This document shows positions 15,513 through 28,379 of a stretch of 64,000 nt of DNA, in pieces (position 1 is the stretch's first letter; every line of letters starts with the position of its first letter). The notes beneath the pieces were generated by a model. The model saw only the letters and a list, made by a program, of their open reading frames with translations, was not told the origin of the DNA and searched no databases. The stretch covers positions 7,417,501 through 7,481,500 of the forward strand of contig CATNEN010000029.1 of assembly GCA_950097015.1 (NCBI GenBank). Reading direction: 5' to 3'. Source of the DNA: Macrostomum hystrix (taxonomy: Eukaryota > Platyhelminthes > Macrostomidae). The translations under genes and the position numbers were made by a program.

Positions 15513-16229
15513 CGTCCTGTTTCCGTTTATTTAGTCGGGATAAAAAGAGAAAACTATTAAGATAATGTTTTGATAGAATTTATACAGTTTTTCTCCGAAA
15601 ATTAATTAGGTTTCGAGTGACAGAGAGAAATAAAAACTGCCACTGAACAAGTTTGCGCAAAAAGCAAAGCCCAAACTGTACATTAGTACATGTATACACC
15701 TATTTTCACATTGAATATCATGTGAGTGTAAGAGGGTAGGCTGTGTACGCCATTAGTGAGAGAACTGAGAGAGTGGGGGGCAGAAAGTGTGGGCCCCATG
15801 CGGTAAATGCATGCCAAGGCCAAAATTTGGTTTCTGTCCCTCTCACCAAGAGATTTTCCCGGATTGGTCTATGCTGAGAAGCAGCTTGAATTAAGAAAAT
15901 TAATGTGCAAGCCTTGGCTATAGGAGAGAGGAAATTGTCAGTTGTGGGACAGATGATAACAGAGGGCAGACAGACAGCCCTAGTCTAAATGTTGCAAAAG
16001 TACATTGCGCGCATTGCAGACCTTCAGATATTATTAATTTTAATTCAGCAGGTTTGAAGCACTGCTTGTAGGCCCCTACAAAGTTAAATAACTTCTTTAA
16101 CTACAGCCATGAAAAAAGTAAGATTTAGTATCGGTTTACCTGAGACCTTTGCCATATCTAGGGGTGGCAACTCTGCCACAGGATCTCTTGTGATTTTTAA
16201 GCTACGAGTACATAAATAAGTGATTGTTA
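15513..16229. other. Upstream region of SQOR
   Basis: AT-rich unique DNA. The SQOR promoter must lie here, but I see no clear TATA box or CpG island. Confidence 0.4.
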
Positions 16230-16445
16230 CAGCCCTAAGGGATAAGCTGCTGTATAGTGTCAAATATTTACGGAGTTACAACAATGACTAACAATTACAA
16301 TTTCACAGATTAGATGAACTGAATCACTTATGGGTGAACTGACTTGCTTAACGCCACAAATATATTTCATTGGGCTGCGATTCGAACTACCGACCTTTCT
16401 GTCCAACCACGGGGCCAAAGGGCTATACGCTTCGTCGCATACAAT
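16230..16445 (-). repeat. Possible tRNA-derived SINE (third family)
   Basis: Read on the minus strand, 16445-16366 has an A-box-like TAGCCCTTTGGCCCCGTGGT and a B-box-like GTAGTTCGAATCGC at tRNA-like spacing, followed by about 130 nt of non-tRNA body. There is no second copy in the window and no clear target duplication, so the call rests on the promoter boxes alone. Confidence 0.35.
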
Positions 16446-17538
16446 AATATCTTCTATAGTACGAGTATTATACTTCTGACCTTTCTCTGCTTGGATCTTT
16501 CTGCCAATAAAAAGGATAATGCTAGAAAAAGCAGCTCAGAAATCTTCCATCCAAAAGTTTTTTGCAGAAAAAGATAGGAGTTTTCAGAAAAATACATATA
16601 TATAGCACCCCAGTTCAGCGTAGCACGCACAAGGACCACTAGAATAAGAAGGATCATTTCTTCTTCAAGCTGTCTCTGAGCAAGTAGGCCTAGTGGAGAC
16701 GCACTTTTTGTTGTCAATTTAAAGTTATTGCAATGTAAATTTTTTAATTAAAATTTAAATCCTTTTAAAATTCTGGCGATTTACAAGCTATTATAATAAA
16801 AATGATGCATTTTTACTCTGTTTGTTAAAACTCTTACCAAGCTGGCGCATGTTCAGATTGCATAAAATCATGAAAGTCTTAAATTTACGTTAATTAAACT
16901 TACTAACTAGCAAATGGCATGGCCTATGAAATATAACACCAGAAATTATATACCTCTTTGTTATGTTTGTTAGAAGAGACTATGAGCAAAATTTGATGCA
17001 ATATAGCATAAGCACATGCGTATTGAGCCTCACTGCAAGTTGTCTATAGAAAAAGTAAAAATGTAAACTGGCATGTAATTTACCCATTGGAGCACTTTTA
17101 GCAATATTTAATCATTTAAGCGCTATCTTGTGTGGCATTTCCATTTTCATTTCCGGTTGCCTCCAAATAAATAAACCAGGAAGCTCCATATAAAAAAATT
17201 ACAACATGAACAAGGTTTATCAGAAATAAACAAATTCGCTTGATGTAACCTGCTTATAAAGAAACATAGGGCCTACACCAGAAACGTTTTTATGTAAGTT
17301 CCAAATTCAGTTTTTTAGTAAGTTACACAATCAAATCGCCAGCGATGCAGCATGGAACATAGTGCAGCGTCTGCCTGAACCAGCTGCTGCACTTCACAGA
17401 CACAGAGGTGTGTAGTATGATCTCTAATGTTGCTGCCTTGAAATGTCTGCTGCTGCTGCCTTAAAAATCTCACCAGTACATGACAGTTGCATAAGGCCTA
17501 GTGTGGTTTCTGGAGCCAAAAGGCAGAGTATCGAGTTC

Positions 17539-17992
17539 GGTCCCAGGTCATTTCGGTGACAAGACATTTCGGTGACAGTCATTTCGGTGACACAATTGGT
17601 CAGATTGTTGACAACTATTTTTGCACCTAAATAGCCTTCCATTTTAACTATGCACACATATAAATTATTAATTAAATAATGCTAAAAGTATTAATAAGAA
17701 GCTGCATCGCTATGTTAAAGTCTGGGTTTTACTTTAAATGAGTTAAATTATTAAATTATTTAATGAGTAGTCAATAGTTTCAATAGTTATTCGTTCCTAA
17801 TTAAATGTGTATAATAATCATTTTTCGAGTTTTGGATTGACAAGGCGAGTGCAGGCTTTAAGCAGCTGCTGGATTGTGGAAGGCTGTTTTCTTAGCATAT
17901 TTAGGTGCAAAAATAGTTGTCACCGAACTGACCAATTCTGTCACCGAAATGACTGTCACCGAAATGTCTTGTCACCGAAATGACCTGGGACC
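17539..17992. mobile_element. Foldback MITE, 454 bp, ~92-bp terminal inverted repeats, 8-bp target duplication
   Basis: The left end starts GGTCCCAGGTCATTTCGGTG and the right end is its reverse complement. The inverted match runs about 92 nt inwards to TTTTTGCACCTAAA with few mismatches. Both ends are flanked by the same 8 bases, TCGAGTTC (17531-17538 and 17993-18000). Each arm contains three or four copies of ATTTCGGTGAC. The ~270-bp interior is AT-rich and non-coding, so the element is non-autonomous. An 8-bp duplication fits Merlin, hAT or P; the GG start and the dead Merlin transposase 0.5 kb away favour Merlin. Confidence 0.85.
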
Positions 17993-18000
17993 TCGAGTTC

Positions 18001-18539
18001 TAGTTGTGCATCTGGTTGGGCCAACCCCCTTTTAATGGCTGCCTTCAGGCAAGAATGCCTGCATTCTACCAAATTCAAGAATGGTGAATAAAGGCAAAAC
18101 CATGATGTGCCAGTTTGCCAGTTTTGTTTATAGTCTTAAAATATTGCACAGGTGACACTCTGGTATCTTTGGCAGTGATTCTGTCAAGGCCTTAAAAATG
18201 GTAATAGCTTAGTCACTTCTGTCTAACATGATAAAAAAACTGAGTATATCAGCATAGATATTGCTGTTTATAGGCTTCCGTGCTTAAATGAGTTGTCTAA
18301 GGATTATATTGCTTATCAGTTTAACACACCTTTTGGCAATGTTGCAGTTTTTTTTCTCATAATTATTTTTACTTTTGAATACATGCCAATGTGTCACAAA
18401 GTCATGAACAATCAAGCAAGTGAACATTAACAGGACTTAACATTGCTCCTTAGTCACTGAATCCTCAAAAGTTGCTCAAAACAAGTATCAGAATTCAAAT
18501 CCTCATAGGGGATAGTAATGGGCAATCCAATATAGCACT
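18001..18539. other. Spacer between MITE and transposase relic
   Basis: AT-rich, no gene seen. The last ~80 bases may be the decayed C-terminal end of the neighbouring transposase. Confidence 0.4.
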
Positions 18540-18921
18540 GCACCAAAGATGGTAGGGTACATGCAATGCCAGAGGTATTCTTCAATGACTTTCATAGAGA
18601 GCATCAAATATGTCATGCATTGATCTGAATTTGCACTTAGCATGTGCCCATGTACCTTTGATTGTGTTCGTATGAGCTGTTACATCCTGAGGGTTGACAA
18701 AGTGTAGAAGGTGGTTGACAATGGGATGGTTCCGGAGCCCAGCATATGCTAGCTAGCCATCTGTGAGGATCCGAGTTCTAGGCAGACCATAGTGCTGAAT
18801 TATAGGAACTATTGTCTAGGCAGTCCTATCTAGTATGACTACCATCATGCACTTGCTTGTGTGGCGTTTGACTATAACCATTGCCCAACACCTAATGCCC
18901 TTTGTGCTATGTACCTTGGTG
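18540..18921 (-). pseudogene. Decayed Merlin-type (IS1016/IS1595-like DDE) transposase fragment
   Basis: Translating the minus strand from 18921 gives one frame with recognisable blocks: KGIRCWAMVIVKRHTSKC, MVVILDRTA, TIVPIIQHYGLP, RTRILTDG, LAYAGLRNHP, HFVNPQDVTAHTNTIKGTWA and HAKCKF. In the IS1595/Merlin DDE domain, LTDG carries the second catalytic Asp, and the Glu lies in the IEGTW motif, here changed to IKGTW. In-frame stops follow DRTA, TDG and ESH. The first Asp region and the N terminus are absent. The copy is clearly dead; the family assignment is from recalled motif patterns, not a search. Confidence 0.72.
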
Positions 18922-21763
18922 GTACCTTAAAAGTATAACTAATTACGCGAAACAAAGTGCAACATTGCCCCACCTTTATTATAGGCAACTAGTAATGAAG
19001 CTCAAAATATATGCTTTTGCTATTTTGGATTAAATAGTTTGTTTACAGTTTTAACTAGCTTACCAAAATGTTATATAATATAGTAAGCCCTATTGATTAG
19101 GCCTTATTAGCATTGCTATCCATGTAAGATTTGTTTAAATGATTGGCCTATTGACAACATTACAACTGTCTATAGTTGATTCTTACTTATATCTATTAGG
19201 CCTATAAGAGTTCCACTGTTACCAACATTTTCCTATATCTATATCCATAGCTATATGTCCAAAATTTTCTTATAGCCTATTAGTATTGGTGTCTATAACT
19301 AAAAAAATCCTATATGCCTAACTTCTTATAACCTCTGTAGCTCTATATCCATAATTTCCCATAGGCATAGCCATATCTTTTGATATGGCAGAATTCTATC
19401 TATTATTTTCTTAGGCTCATAGTAGCATACAAGCCTTTTTCATGATGACATTTTCTATTCTTTCTAGCTTTAATACACATCTGTTTAAACTACTAAAATT
19501 AAATTGTCTTATCCTGATTTCTATACTATTATTTTAGTGTCAACAATGACTAATTTCAATTGGCTATAGTAAGTACAAGGCCCCAATTTGAAGCTCAATT
19601 CCATTCGGATTAAGAGTAGTTGAATTTTTTTCATTAGATAGTTAAATTGAAATCAAAGTATGACAAAAACGTATCCTTAAAAGACTGCTTTTTAGAGATA
19701 GGACCATCAAATATTGGAACCTACTTCTTGGGCAGCAAGTACAAACTTACAGTCAAACTTACCGCTGCTCATGTTTAGTTGACAGCACCTCAAGAACAGT
19801 TTCTGCCTCTGGCACTACATTTGAATCAAACTGTCTAATCAGTTATAAAATTAGACAGAATTGAGCAAAATATATCATATCTATGAATCAACTTGGCCAA
19901 ATTTGAAGTTGGTGTTCTTTTCATCCATATATTTATCTGTTAATTGAAAAAAATCTGACAAATAAATAAAGTAGAACTACAAATATATAAGCCTAAATTT
20001 TACTTTTAGCCTCGTCCTGAATAACCTTTATTTATAATAAATAATTTAATATTTTCCAATTCAGCTACATGGATTTAGAACTAGCATGTACAAATTAGAA
20101 TTAGGACAAGTCTCACACTGCTTCTATTTTGTCTGGTTGTAAAGGATTTAAAAAAATTAGCTGTTCCCTAGGCTTATATGTAAGACTACTTTTCTAACAA
20201 GTTTTATATACTTGTAGTAGTGTCTAAATTTTGCTTTTTAACTAATGACTATTATAGGTCAGGAAGTCTATATGTTGAAACCTAGACAATACTAATTTTT
20301 TAAAACAAATGTACTATATTTTTTGCTTTTTCCACTGTGTCCAAGTTATATAAAAAAGAGAACCAAGACTCTTTCTTGTTCTTAAAATGCTAGAAGATAT
20401 CATACTTAAAATACTTGTGCTCAATGAAAAGTAGTCAGTGTCAATTTTCCCGTGAAGAGCCAATTCTCTGGCAAGACTGTACCTTGATGCTAGATGGTTC
20501 AATTTGCTAACCATTTTCTAGAATCGAGTTTAGGCTGCTATATTTCTGTGGTCATCTCTTTCTGGTAGATCAAAGTTGATTGGCCATATGACTATGGAAT
20601 TGAAATTCCTCTGCTAGTGAATTCAGGTCAAGGCTATGAGAGCTGTCATTAACCTTCAAGCTCTCCTTATGGTGTGAGTTTTTTATGCCATGGCATATGC
20701 TGTTCATGGCAAGTTTTATATTTATGTAAAAAATATATATATATACTTTGTTGAGTACTATGAATATACAGTGTATGATTGATAAATAGATTTTGACAAA
20801 AAATAAGTATTAAACAAAAAAACAGATAGGAACCTATTAGCATCCTGATTTACAATTTGTCACCATGATTTTGGTCCTAAGTTGCCAAATGGCACTAAAA
20901 TTTTAATTTTTTAAGGGAAAAACCTGACTAATGGTTCCAGCCTTTCAAGTCTTGTCTCCAGAACTTCTATCCTATCAAATTATTGGTTGAAGCATTTTGC
21001 ACCTCTACAGATAAAAGCTCTGACAGAGGATTTTGAAGGCTTTGCCCATCAAAGGAATTTGTCTCAGACTTGTCCTTGGATACCGATTTAAATGCTGCCT
21101 TGGTGTCAGCACCTGTAGCGGCAGCAGATGTCAGATTGTATTCTATCCTTAAAATTGGAATAGAATACAACACAGTGGTGGCGGTTCCCAGCTAGAACTA
21201 GTCTGGGGGGCATGTCTGCGCCCCATTCCTTTGGAGGTACTCAAGCATGTGTGGGCCATCGTCTGCAATGACAGACAGCAATGGATTCTTTCACATGCTG
21301 GACATGCCCAGATGTCCAGCATGTGAACCCAAAAGGCATGCTTAATTATCCTAGGAAAAACCAGGGTACTAGACTGTACTTTTCCAAGTGACCCTGGATG
21401 GTCTCACATCGTGAAGGTGGCAGCTTTAGGAAACATGCTGAGCACACTCAGTGGTCTGAACCACCAGACCACTGGTGGTGGTATGGTTGCAATAAAATAT
21501 AATTTCCTTTGGTTATAACTTCTTTATAGCTATTTTTAGAATAAACTTATTTTTAAGTTTGGTTGATCCACTCCTGCATCTGTAATCACAACTTAAGTTG
21601 TGCTAATAACCTATTAGAGCAATATCATAATTCAACTGTGAGCACCAATTGAATGCAATTTGTCGATAATACACATTTGGCAATAGTAATCATTGCCAAT
21701 TATTTCACTTATTCTTACAATGTCTACAGCTGTAACTTAAGACGTGCATTCATGCTATTACAG
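18922..21763. other. AT-rich intergenic DNA
   Basis: Low-complexity, TATA-rich stretches (for example 19190-19400 with repeated CTATATC / CCATAG). No coding exon, RNA gene or intact element was recognised. An acceptor-like TATTACAG at its right end precedes the zinc-finger start codon, suggesting a 5'-UTR intron or a trans-splice site. Confidence 0.45.
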
Positions 21764-23579
21764 ATGTTTGGCAAGACAAACTTTTTCTTGTCACAAAGTT
21801 CTGGTGCCAGCAATGCTGGTCCACGTGAAAAAGAGGTTGGAACCTATGGTCCATATGGCCATGCTATCAACCCTGCTGCTGCTTTTCGTCGGACACTGCC
21901 ACCATGGTGGCCCGACGATGCAACTTCGACTGGTTCTGCTTCCGTTACCGCCGCTGGCAATGCTAGTGTCCCTGCAGCTGGTGCTTCTCATATTAGCAGG
22001 CCACAACAGCATCAAAAGCAGAGGCAGCTGCCACAGCCAACGAATGAGGAGAAGCTAAGAGATGCTTACTTGCTTCCTCATCCGGCTTCCCAGAAAAATC
22101 TGCAGCAAAGGCAGCAACAGCAGAAGCAGGAGCAGCAATGGCAGAAAATGGAGCTGCAAAGACAGCAGCAATTAGAGTTGCAACTGCAAAGAAAGCAGCA
22201 AATTGAGTTGCAGAAGAAACAACATGGAAGAGGAAGAGAAGCTTAGGCAGCAACAGCATCAATTGCAACAGATGGAGCAGCAAAAGAAGCAGCTACAGCT
22301 GCAGAGGCAGCAGGTCGAGCAACAGCAAAGGAATCTGCAAATGCAGCAAGAGCGGCTGCGGCGTGAGCAGCAGGAGCAGCAAATGCAGCAGCAGCGTGAA
22401 CTGCAGAAGCAGCAGCGTCAACTCCATCAGCAGCAGCATGCCTACCAGCAGGAGCTAGATCAAATGCACGATTATGATCCTAGGCAGTTATATCATTGCA
22501 CCTTGTGCAACTTGCAGTTCTCAAGCCCTGGTGAGCTTCAGGTGCATAAGCTTGAAAGCACAGAGCACAGGAGCAACCAGAAAATGTTAATTTGCCGCGA
22601 AGAGTGCCAGAGAGTATATGGCGTGGTCACTGACCACCGCCTGATGCAGTTCCTACTGCACTTCTGCCATTCATGCTGCATGGCATTCGAGAATGAAGTT
22701 CAACTTGCTAGGCACACTGCATCTTCCGTTCATCTGGCCGCTACAGGTGTTCCCCAGGCTAGTTTTGCCTCCACTGTTTCTGCCGCTGCTGCTGCATCAT
22801 TCGACTCACTTTCGGCGCAGCGCGCTGATCACTTTCAACTTGGCGGTCTGTCTCACGAAAATAAAGATCGTATGCTTCTTTCAACAGAAAGTATCGCTAC
22901 ATCCTCTGGCATTTCCGGGTATAACAATTCTTTGTTTGGATCGCGACCAATCGGCGCCGCCTTCAAGGCAAGCGAGCCAAACGCAAGCACGAAGTCGCGA
23001 TCACGTGGCCGTCGGCAGCACAAATCGCCGCCGCGTAAGGCTTCGCCGCCGACGCGAAAGCCTTCACCTCCGCCGCCGCGGCCACCGTCAAAGAAGGCGC
23101 ACATTAAACCGAGTACTCAGCCTAAACCTTTTAAACCAAAGCCTCCTTTGCCACCGTCCAAGGCACACCAAGATTCTAAGCCTGTGGCGTCAGCAAACTC
23201 TCTTCTCGGCACTGTTCGTGCGCCTTCTGGCAAAAAGCGGCCATCAGACATGCCACCACCTGCACACTCACCTCCGAAAAGGTTATTAGGCCAGAAGCCC
23301 GGCCAAAAATTTATTGCCCACTGTTCCATTTGCAAGGTGAACATTAACAGCGAGGCTAGTTCCAACGAGCACTTTAACGGCAAGAGGCACGCTCTCGCTG
23401 TAGCTGCTGCCGCTGGTGGTGCATCGACTTCTGCTTCGCCCGATGAGGATCTTGTCCAATGCGAGACTTGCCAGATCAATGTGCGCCGCCAAAATCTGGT
23501 TAGTCACCGGATGTCGAAAGAGCACGCACAGAAGTTGGCTAAAATTGGCGCTGAAATGATGAAGCTTGTGTCGCACTGA
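21764..23579 (+). CDS. Gln-rich coiled-coil protein with four C2H2/U1-type zinc fingers (one frameshift)
   Basis: The likely start is the ATG at 21764, right after the acceptor-like TATTACAG. The first frame (MFGKTNFFLSQSSG onward) ends in a stop near 22246, while a second frame (+1) carries the rest to a TGA at 23579. A Gln/Lys/Glu-rich coiled coil crosses the junction without a change in style, so I read this as one gene with a 1-nt indel at about 22200-22230; MEEEEKLRQQQ at 22224 could be an alternative start. Fingers: CTLC...H (from 22497), CHSCC...H (~22668), CSIC...H (~23322) and CETC...H (~23462). The last two have the C-x2-C-x11/12-H-x5-H spacing of U1-type fingers that bind dsRNA (ZFR, ZNF346 and ZMAT classes). 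A Lys/Ser/Pro-rich linker separates the pairs. Likely a nuclear RNA-binding protein. Confidence 0.75.
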
Positions 23580-25906
23580 ATTCGTTTTATTGCGATCCGT
23601 TTCTTTGACTGACTTCTGATTGTTTTAAGTTTGTCGATTCCCCAATTTGCACTAGTTGTTTATTTTATCTTATTTACGCAGTCTTGTATGGATGGTTTCC
23701 ATCGTTAAAATAAGGTATGCATGAAAAATAGCTTTCAACGATACCGTTTACTTTATTGCAAGGTAATAGTACATTTTTGCTGACTGTCTGCTAGAGGATA
23801 GAACAAGCCATGTCGTCATTCTTAGTCTACGTTGCGGTCTAAATGTCGATCTGAAGTTCAACTCCAACACAAATGGTCAGGTGCTCCAACCTTGCACAAA
23901 AGTTTTGAAAAAATGTGCGCTGTTCTTATTCTTCTCTCCAAACATGTTAAGAGAAATTACTTTTCTTGTTATGTGACATCTTATTGGCAGCATCATTGGA
24001 GGTTTTCCGTCATTATTTCCTCTCGGGTTAGACGACATTTCGGAGAGCGTTAAATTTTAGATTGTTCTGTTTGCTTCTGGTCAAAAACTCAAGCTTCAAA
24101 TTTAAAGCTTCTGCTGTTGACTTGCTGGCCAGTCCAGACTTCTCTTGCGCTTTGATTAGTTTCAATGAATTCCGAGTTTTTCACTTATGAAGTTAGTTTT
24201 CTATCCCCGATCGGTCTCAGCCGTGTCTTGATAAGCCGTGCTCGTCTTTATAAGTAAAATCTTAACAAATGTCGATTGAAAGGCATACGGCTTTTTTATT
24301 GGTAACCATGGATACTAATCTATAAACCAGAGCCTATCGTGACTTCAAAACGAAAGGCAAATATTTAAATAAGAGCTAGTTTATCCTATTTTTGCATCAA
24401 GGGTATTTGTGCAAAACAATTTATTGCTAACGGGTCTCGAAATCGAGTTGCAAAAAAAGTCCAACGCCAATACTTTCGCGCGTGTCTTGACGATTTCATA
24501 AGGGATATCTAGGGAACAGTCAGTTACCGTGCAGCAACTTCCTTGGTAATATTAAATCTGTAATGAAACGATTTTATATCTGGGTTATTCTTATAGCTCG
24601 CACGTTCGCACGGCCTATATGTATTTATAATGTGAAAAGAATAAGCATACCGTTATCTATGCTGCCTAATTTAATGATTCAAAAAATAAAAAATGTTCCA
24701 TTCGCTTCGACAAAAAAACTGTTTTCGTTTTCCTTTCTTTAAGGCATTTTTTTAAATAATGTCAAATGTCAAACTTTTAAGTATTGTTATTGTCATTGAA
24801 AAGGAAGAATTTTCACTACTCAAGGCGAGAATGCCATAGAGCTTTATGCCTTCTGACTGCGGCAAGGGGCACAATTTTCTATTTGACCATGGACAAATGT
24901 TGATAGGTGTAGTGCTTTAGTGAGCAGGCTTTGGGGTGTTCACTGTGTTGGCTAGCGTTTTGTACAGTAAATGTCTAGTGTCTATTGTCTTGAAGCAAAC
25001 TTTTAGGCTACGGATAGAGCAAGCTCTGTGGGAATTTCCATGTGTTCTCGCGTTGAGTGTGATATTCAATGCGTAAATGACAAAAATGTAATTTTAATAT
25101 ATAGGTGTATAATTTTTAATTTATATAATATCCCTGCGAGCGTTATTTCGGTATTGAACATAATTTGGACTTATAAGTTTGTTGCAATTAATCAGTAGTT
25201 GGTATGTATCGATGACTGTTACGAGCTTAGATCAAGAAAGCGAACACTTTCCAATAGTGAGAAAATGTTTTAAACAATTTGCGATCCAACAGTTGGCATC
25301 AATCGGTTTCTATTCCTATACAATGTACGGTTTTAAAAGGCCATATAAAAGTTATAAAACTTACCAAAACAAAAGTCCTCCTTTCACTCAGTTACTGCTT
25401 TCTGTCTATGGTCCTAACCCGGAGGATGAGAGAGCGTCCTAACTTTACGCGTAATCCCTATTCCATTATATTCTCTTGGAGTGCCGTAAAAAATAGTACT
25501 ATATTCTGTTTTATACTACCCAGCCCATTGAAAACTGTACAGTGACAAGTAGCGTTGTAGAGTCATTTATAACGCCTTATTCTCTGCGCCCCAAGCGGCC
25601 TAAGCTAGGCTCAAAACGCCTAAGCTATTTTTCTTTTGTTCTCTACTTTAAGTAGTAACTGGGGTGTAGTGGATTTTTTAGTTCCTTGCAACTCAACAGC
25701 GCTTTTTACGCCTCTGCAGCGACTCGAATGCTAACTAGAACGACTTTTAGACGCTGAATGTCGTTAAGTTTAAAAGAATCGTTAGAATCACAACCCACTC
25801 AACACTTTAATAAAATTTATTACTTTACTCACTATTGAAAAGTGTTACGTCTTCTAAAAACGTCTTCAAATAGGTACTTAATTAGTTAAGCATTTAATTG
25901 GGACTG
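23580..25906. other. AT-rich intergenic DNA
   Basis: It holds the 3' UTR of the zinc-finger gene (no AATAAA near the stop; AATAAG at about 23708) and then unique sequence. Short open frames at 23832-24053 and 25179-25545 show no domain and no exon borders. Confidence 0.4.
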
Positions 25907-26150
25907 AACGGCAGAGCGGTCTAACTGTTTCGCCTCTCGCACCAAGATCCATGAGCTCGATTCCGCGGCGAGGCCACATTTATTTGTGGCCTAGAGAAGG
26001 CTTGTTGGCTTGACGTGCAATTTACGCCCGTGAGGGACCAACCTTGAACTGTCAGTGGAATGTGCAAAATTGCCTCCTCGCTGGCTGCGGGTCAGCTGTC
26101 ACCAAATGATGTGGCAGTGCCCTAAGCCCTCCTGCTAATGATAAAATATA
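25907..26150 (+). repeat. tRNA-derived SINE, family 2, copy a
   Basis: It has a tRNA-like head with GCAGAGCGGTCTAACTG and a B box in GAGCTCGATTCC, a body with GTGCAATTTACGCCCGTGAG, and a 3' part TGCCTCCTCGCTGGCTGCGG. It aligns with the copy on the minus strand at 37610-37936 but lacks about 70 nt in the middle. It ends about 50 nt before the gamma-tubulin start codon. Confidence 0.75.
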
Positions 26151-26202
26151 TTATAAAGAGGAATATTATTATTAACCTAACTCCTTATTCAGCAGCAGCA
26201 GG

Positions 26203-28242
26203 ATGCCCCGCGATATTATCACCCTGCAACTGGGCCAGTGCGGCAATCAGATTGGCATGGAATTCTGGCGCCAGCTGTGCGCTGAGCACGGCATCTCTCC
26301 GCAGGGTGTCCTGGAGGAATTCGCCACCAGCGGCTCAGATAGGAAAGATGTATTCTTCTACCAAGCCGATGATGAGCACTATGTTCCCAGGGCTGTCCTC
26401 ATCGATCTGGAGCCTCGCGTCATCAACAGCATCTTCAATTCGCAGTATTGCAATCTGTACAATCGCGAGAATGTATTCAAAGCTGAACACGGCGGCGGTG
26501 CCGGCAACAATTGGGCCAGCGGCTACTGTCAGGGCGAGAAATTTCAAGAGAGCGTCTTCGACATCATTGAACGCGAAGCCGAAGGTAGCGACAGTCTAGA
26601 AGGCTTCGTTATGTGTCACAGCATCGCCGGTGGCACAGGCTCCGGCATGGGATCCTACATTCTGGAACGGCTCAACGATCGCTTCCCTAAGAAGCTGGTG
26701 CAGACCTATTCTGTATTTCCTAACACTAGCGAGAACAGCAGCGACGTTGTGGTGCAGCCCTACAACAGTGTGCTGACCCTCAGGCGGCTAACACAGAATG
26801 CTGATTGTGTTGTTGTGCTGGATAACACCGCACTGCATCGCATCGCTACGGATAGGCTGCATCTGATGCAGCCCAGCTTCACGCAGATCAACCAGCTCGT
26901 GTCCAAGGTGCAGCTGGGGATTGGAATTGCTCATTGGAGCAAGATTATTTCAGTGCCTTTGTATAAAACCAGACTCTCTGAACATTCACCAAATCTCTGT
27001 AATTATTCACCCACTCGTTCTATTCATTCACCCACTTTTCCCGATGGGTAATGCTCGAATTTTCTTCGAGCATTCAACCATTCCCTCTGATAATGCAACC
27101 ATTCGATCTGATCATTCACCCATTCTCTCTGATAATTCACCCATTCTCTCTTATCATTCACCCATTCTCTCTTATTATTCATCCATTCTCTCAGATCATT
27201 CATCCATTCTCTCAGATCATTCATCCATTCTCTCAGATCATTCACCCATTCTCTCTTATCATTCACCCATTCTCTCTTATTATTCACCCATTCTCTCTTA
27301 TCATTCACCCATTCTCTCTTATTATTCATCCATTCTCTCAGATCATTCACCCATTCTCTCTGATAATTCACCTATTCTCTCTTATCATTCACCCATTCTC
27401 TCTTATCATTCACCCATTCTCTCTTATTATTCACCCATTCTCTCTTATTATTCATCCATTTTCTCAGATAATTCACCCATTCTCTTCGATCATTCACCCA
27501 TTCTCTGGAATAATTTACTCATTTTCTTTAGATCATTCACCCATTTCAACGCTTTGTTCACCCATGCTTCCCTCCGCAGGTGATGTCCGTGTCCACTGCC
27601 ACCCTGCGCTACCCGTCCTATATGAACAATGACCTGGTCGGACTGATCGCTCCGCTGACGCCCACGCCTCGCCTTCACTTCCTCATGACCGGGTACACCC
27701 CGCTGACCACGGAGTCGGCCGATCAGACCAACATTCGCCGTACCACAGTATTCGACGTGATGCGCCGTCTTCTGCAGCCCAAGAACATGATGGTGTCATC
27801 TTCGCCTGTTCGAGATATTCCGCACTGCTACGTGAGCATTCTCAACATCATCCAGGGTGAGCTGGATCCAACTGAGGTGCACAAGAGTTTGCAAAGGATT
27901 CGCGAGCGCCGCCTAGCCAGCTTCATTCCCTGGGGTCCGGCTAGCATCCAGGTGGCCCTGTCGCGTCGGTCGCCCTACGTTCAGAGCACTCACCGAGTAT
28001 CCGGCCTGATGCTGGCCAATCACACGTCGATTTCGCAGCTGTTCCAGCGCACCCTAGAGCAGTACGACCGGTTAAAGAAGAAGGGCGCCTTCCTGGACCA
28101 GTTCCGCAGGGAGGCCATCTTCGAGGAAGATCCGGAGATGCGCGAATTCTCCGACAGTCGCGACGTGCTTCAGAGCCTCGTTGAAGAGCACCAGGCGGCA
28201 ACCACAGAGGAGTATATACACTGGGGCGCCAGGCAGGCCTGA
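26203..28242 (+). CDS. TUBG1: Gamma-tubulin
   Basis: Exons 26203-26907 and 27580-28242 join in phase 0 (donor AAG|GTGCAG, acceptor CCTCCGCAG|GTG) to give 455 aa, against 451 in human TUBG1. It is the nucleotide-binding subunit of the gamma-tubulin ring complex that nucleates microtubules at centrosomes and spindles. It opens [20 protein letters not shown], the tubulin N-terminal nucleotide loop. [10 protein letters not shown] is the tubulin signature GGGTGSG in its gamma form, and [21 protein letters not shown] and [20 protein letters not shown] are typical of gamma rather than alpha or beta. The C terminus (YIHWGARQA) lacks the acidic tail of alpha/beta, as expected. The 672-bp intron is almost entirely a 21-bp minisatellite. 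The start at 26203 follows a CAGCAGCAGG stretch. Confidence 0.97.
27081..27560. repeat. Minisatellite in the gamma-tubulin intron, 21-bp unit
   Basis: About 22 copies of CATTCACCCATTCTCTCTTA plus one base, with CAGATCATTCATCC variants; decayed units extend back to ~26980. The pyrimidine-rich unit continues in degenerate form (TTCACCCATGCTTCCC) into the real 3' splice site at 27579. Confidence 0.93.
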
Positions 28243-28379
28243 GATTTTTGCGCTATCGCTTGTAAGCATCTTCGGACACTAATTCCATTCGTGTAAATGC
28301 AAATGTATTTTTCTAATCTCAATTCTTCCACATTCTTCTGCATTCATTTAATCATCCATTCTCTTCATACTCATGCCCC

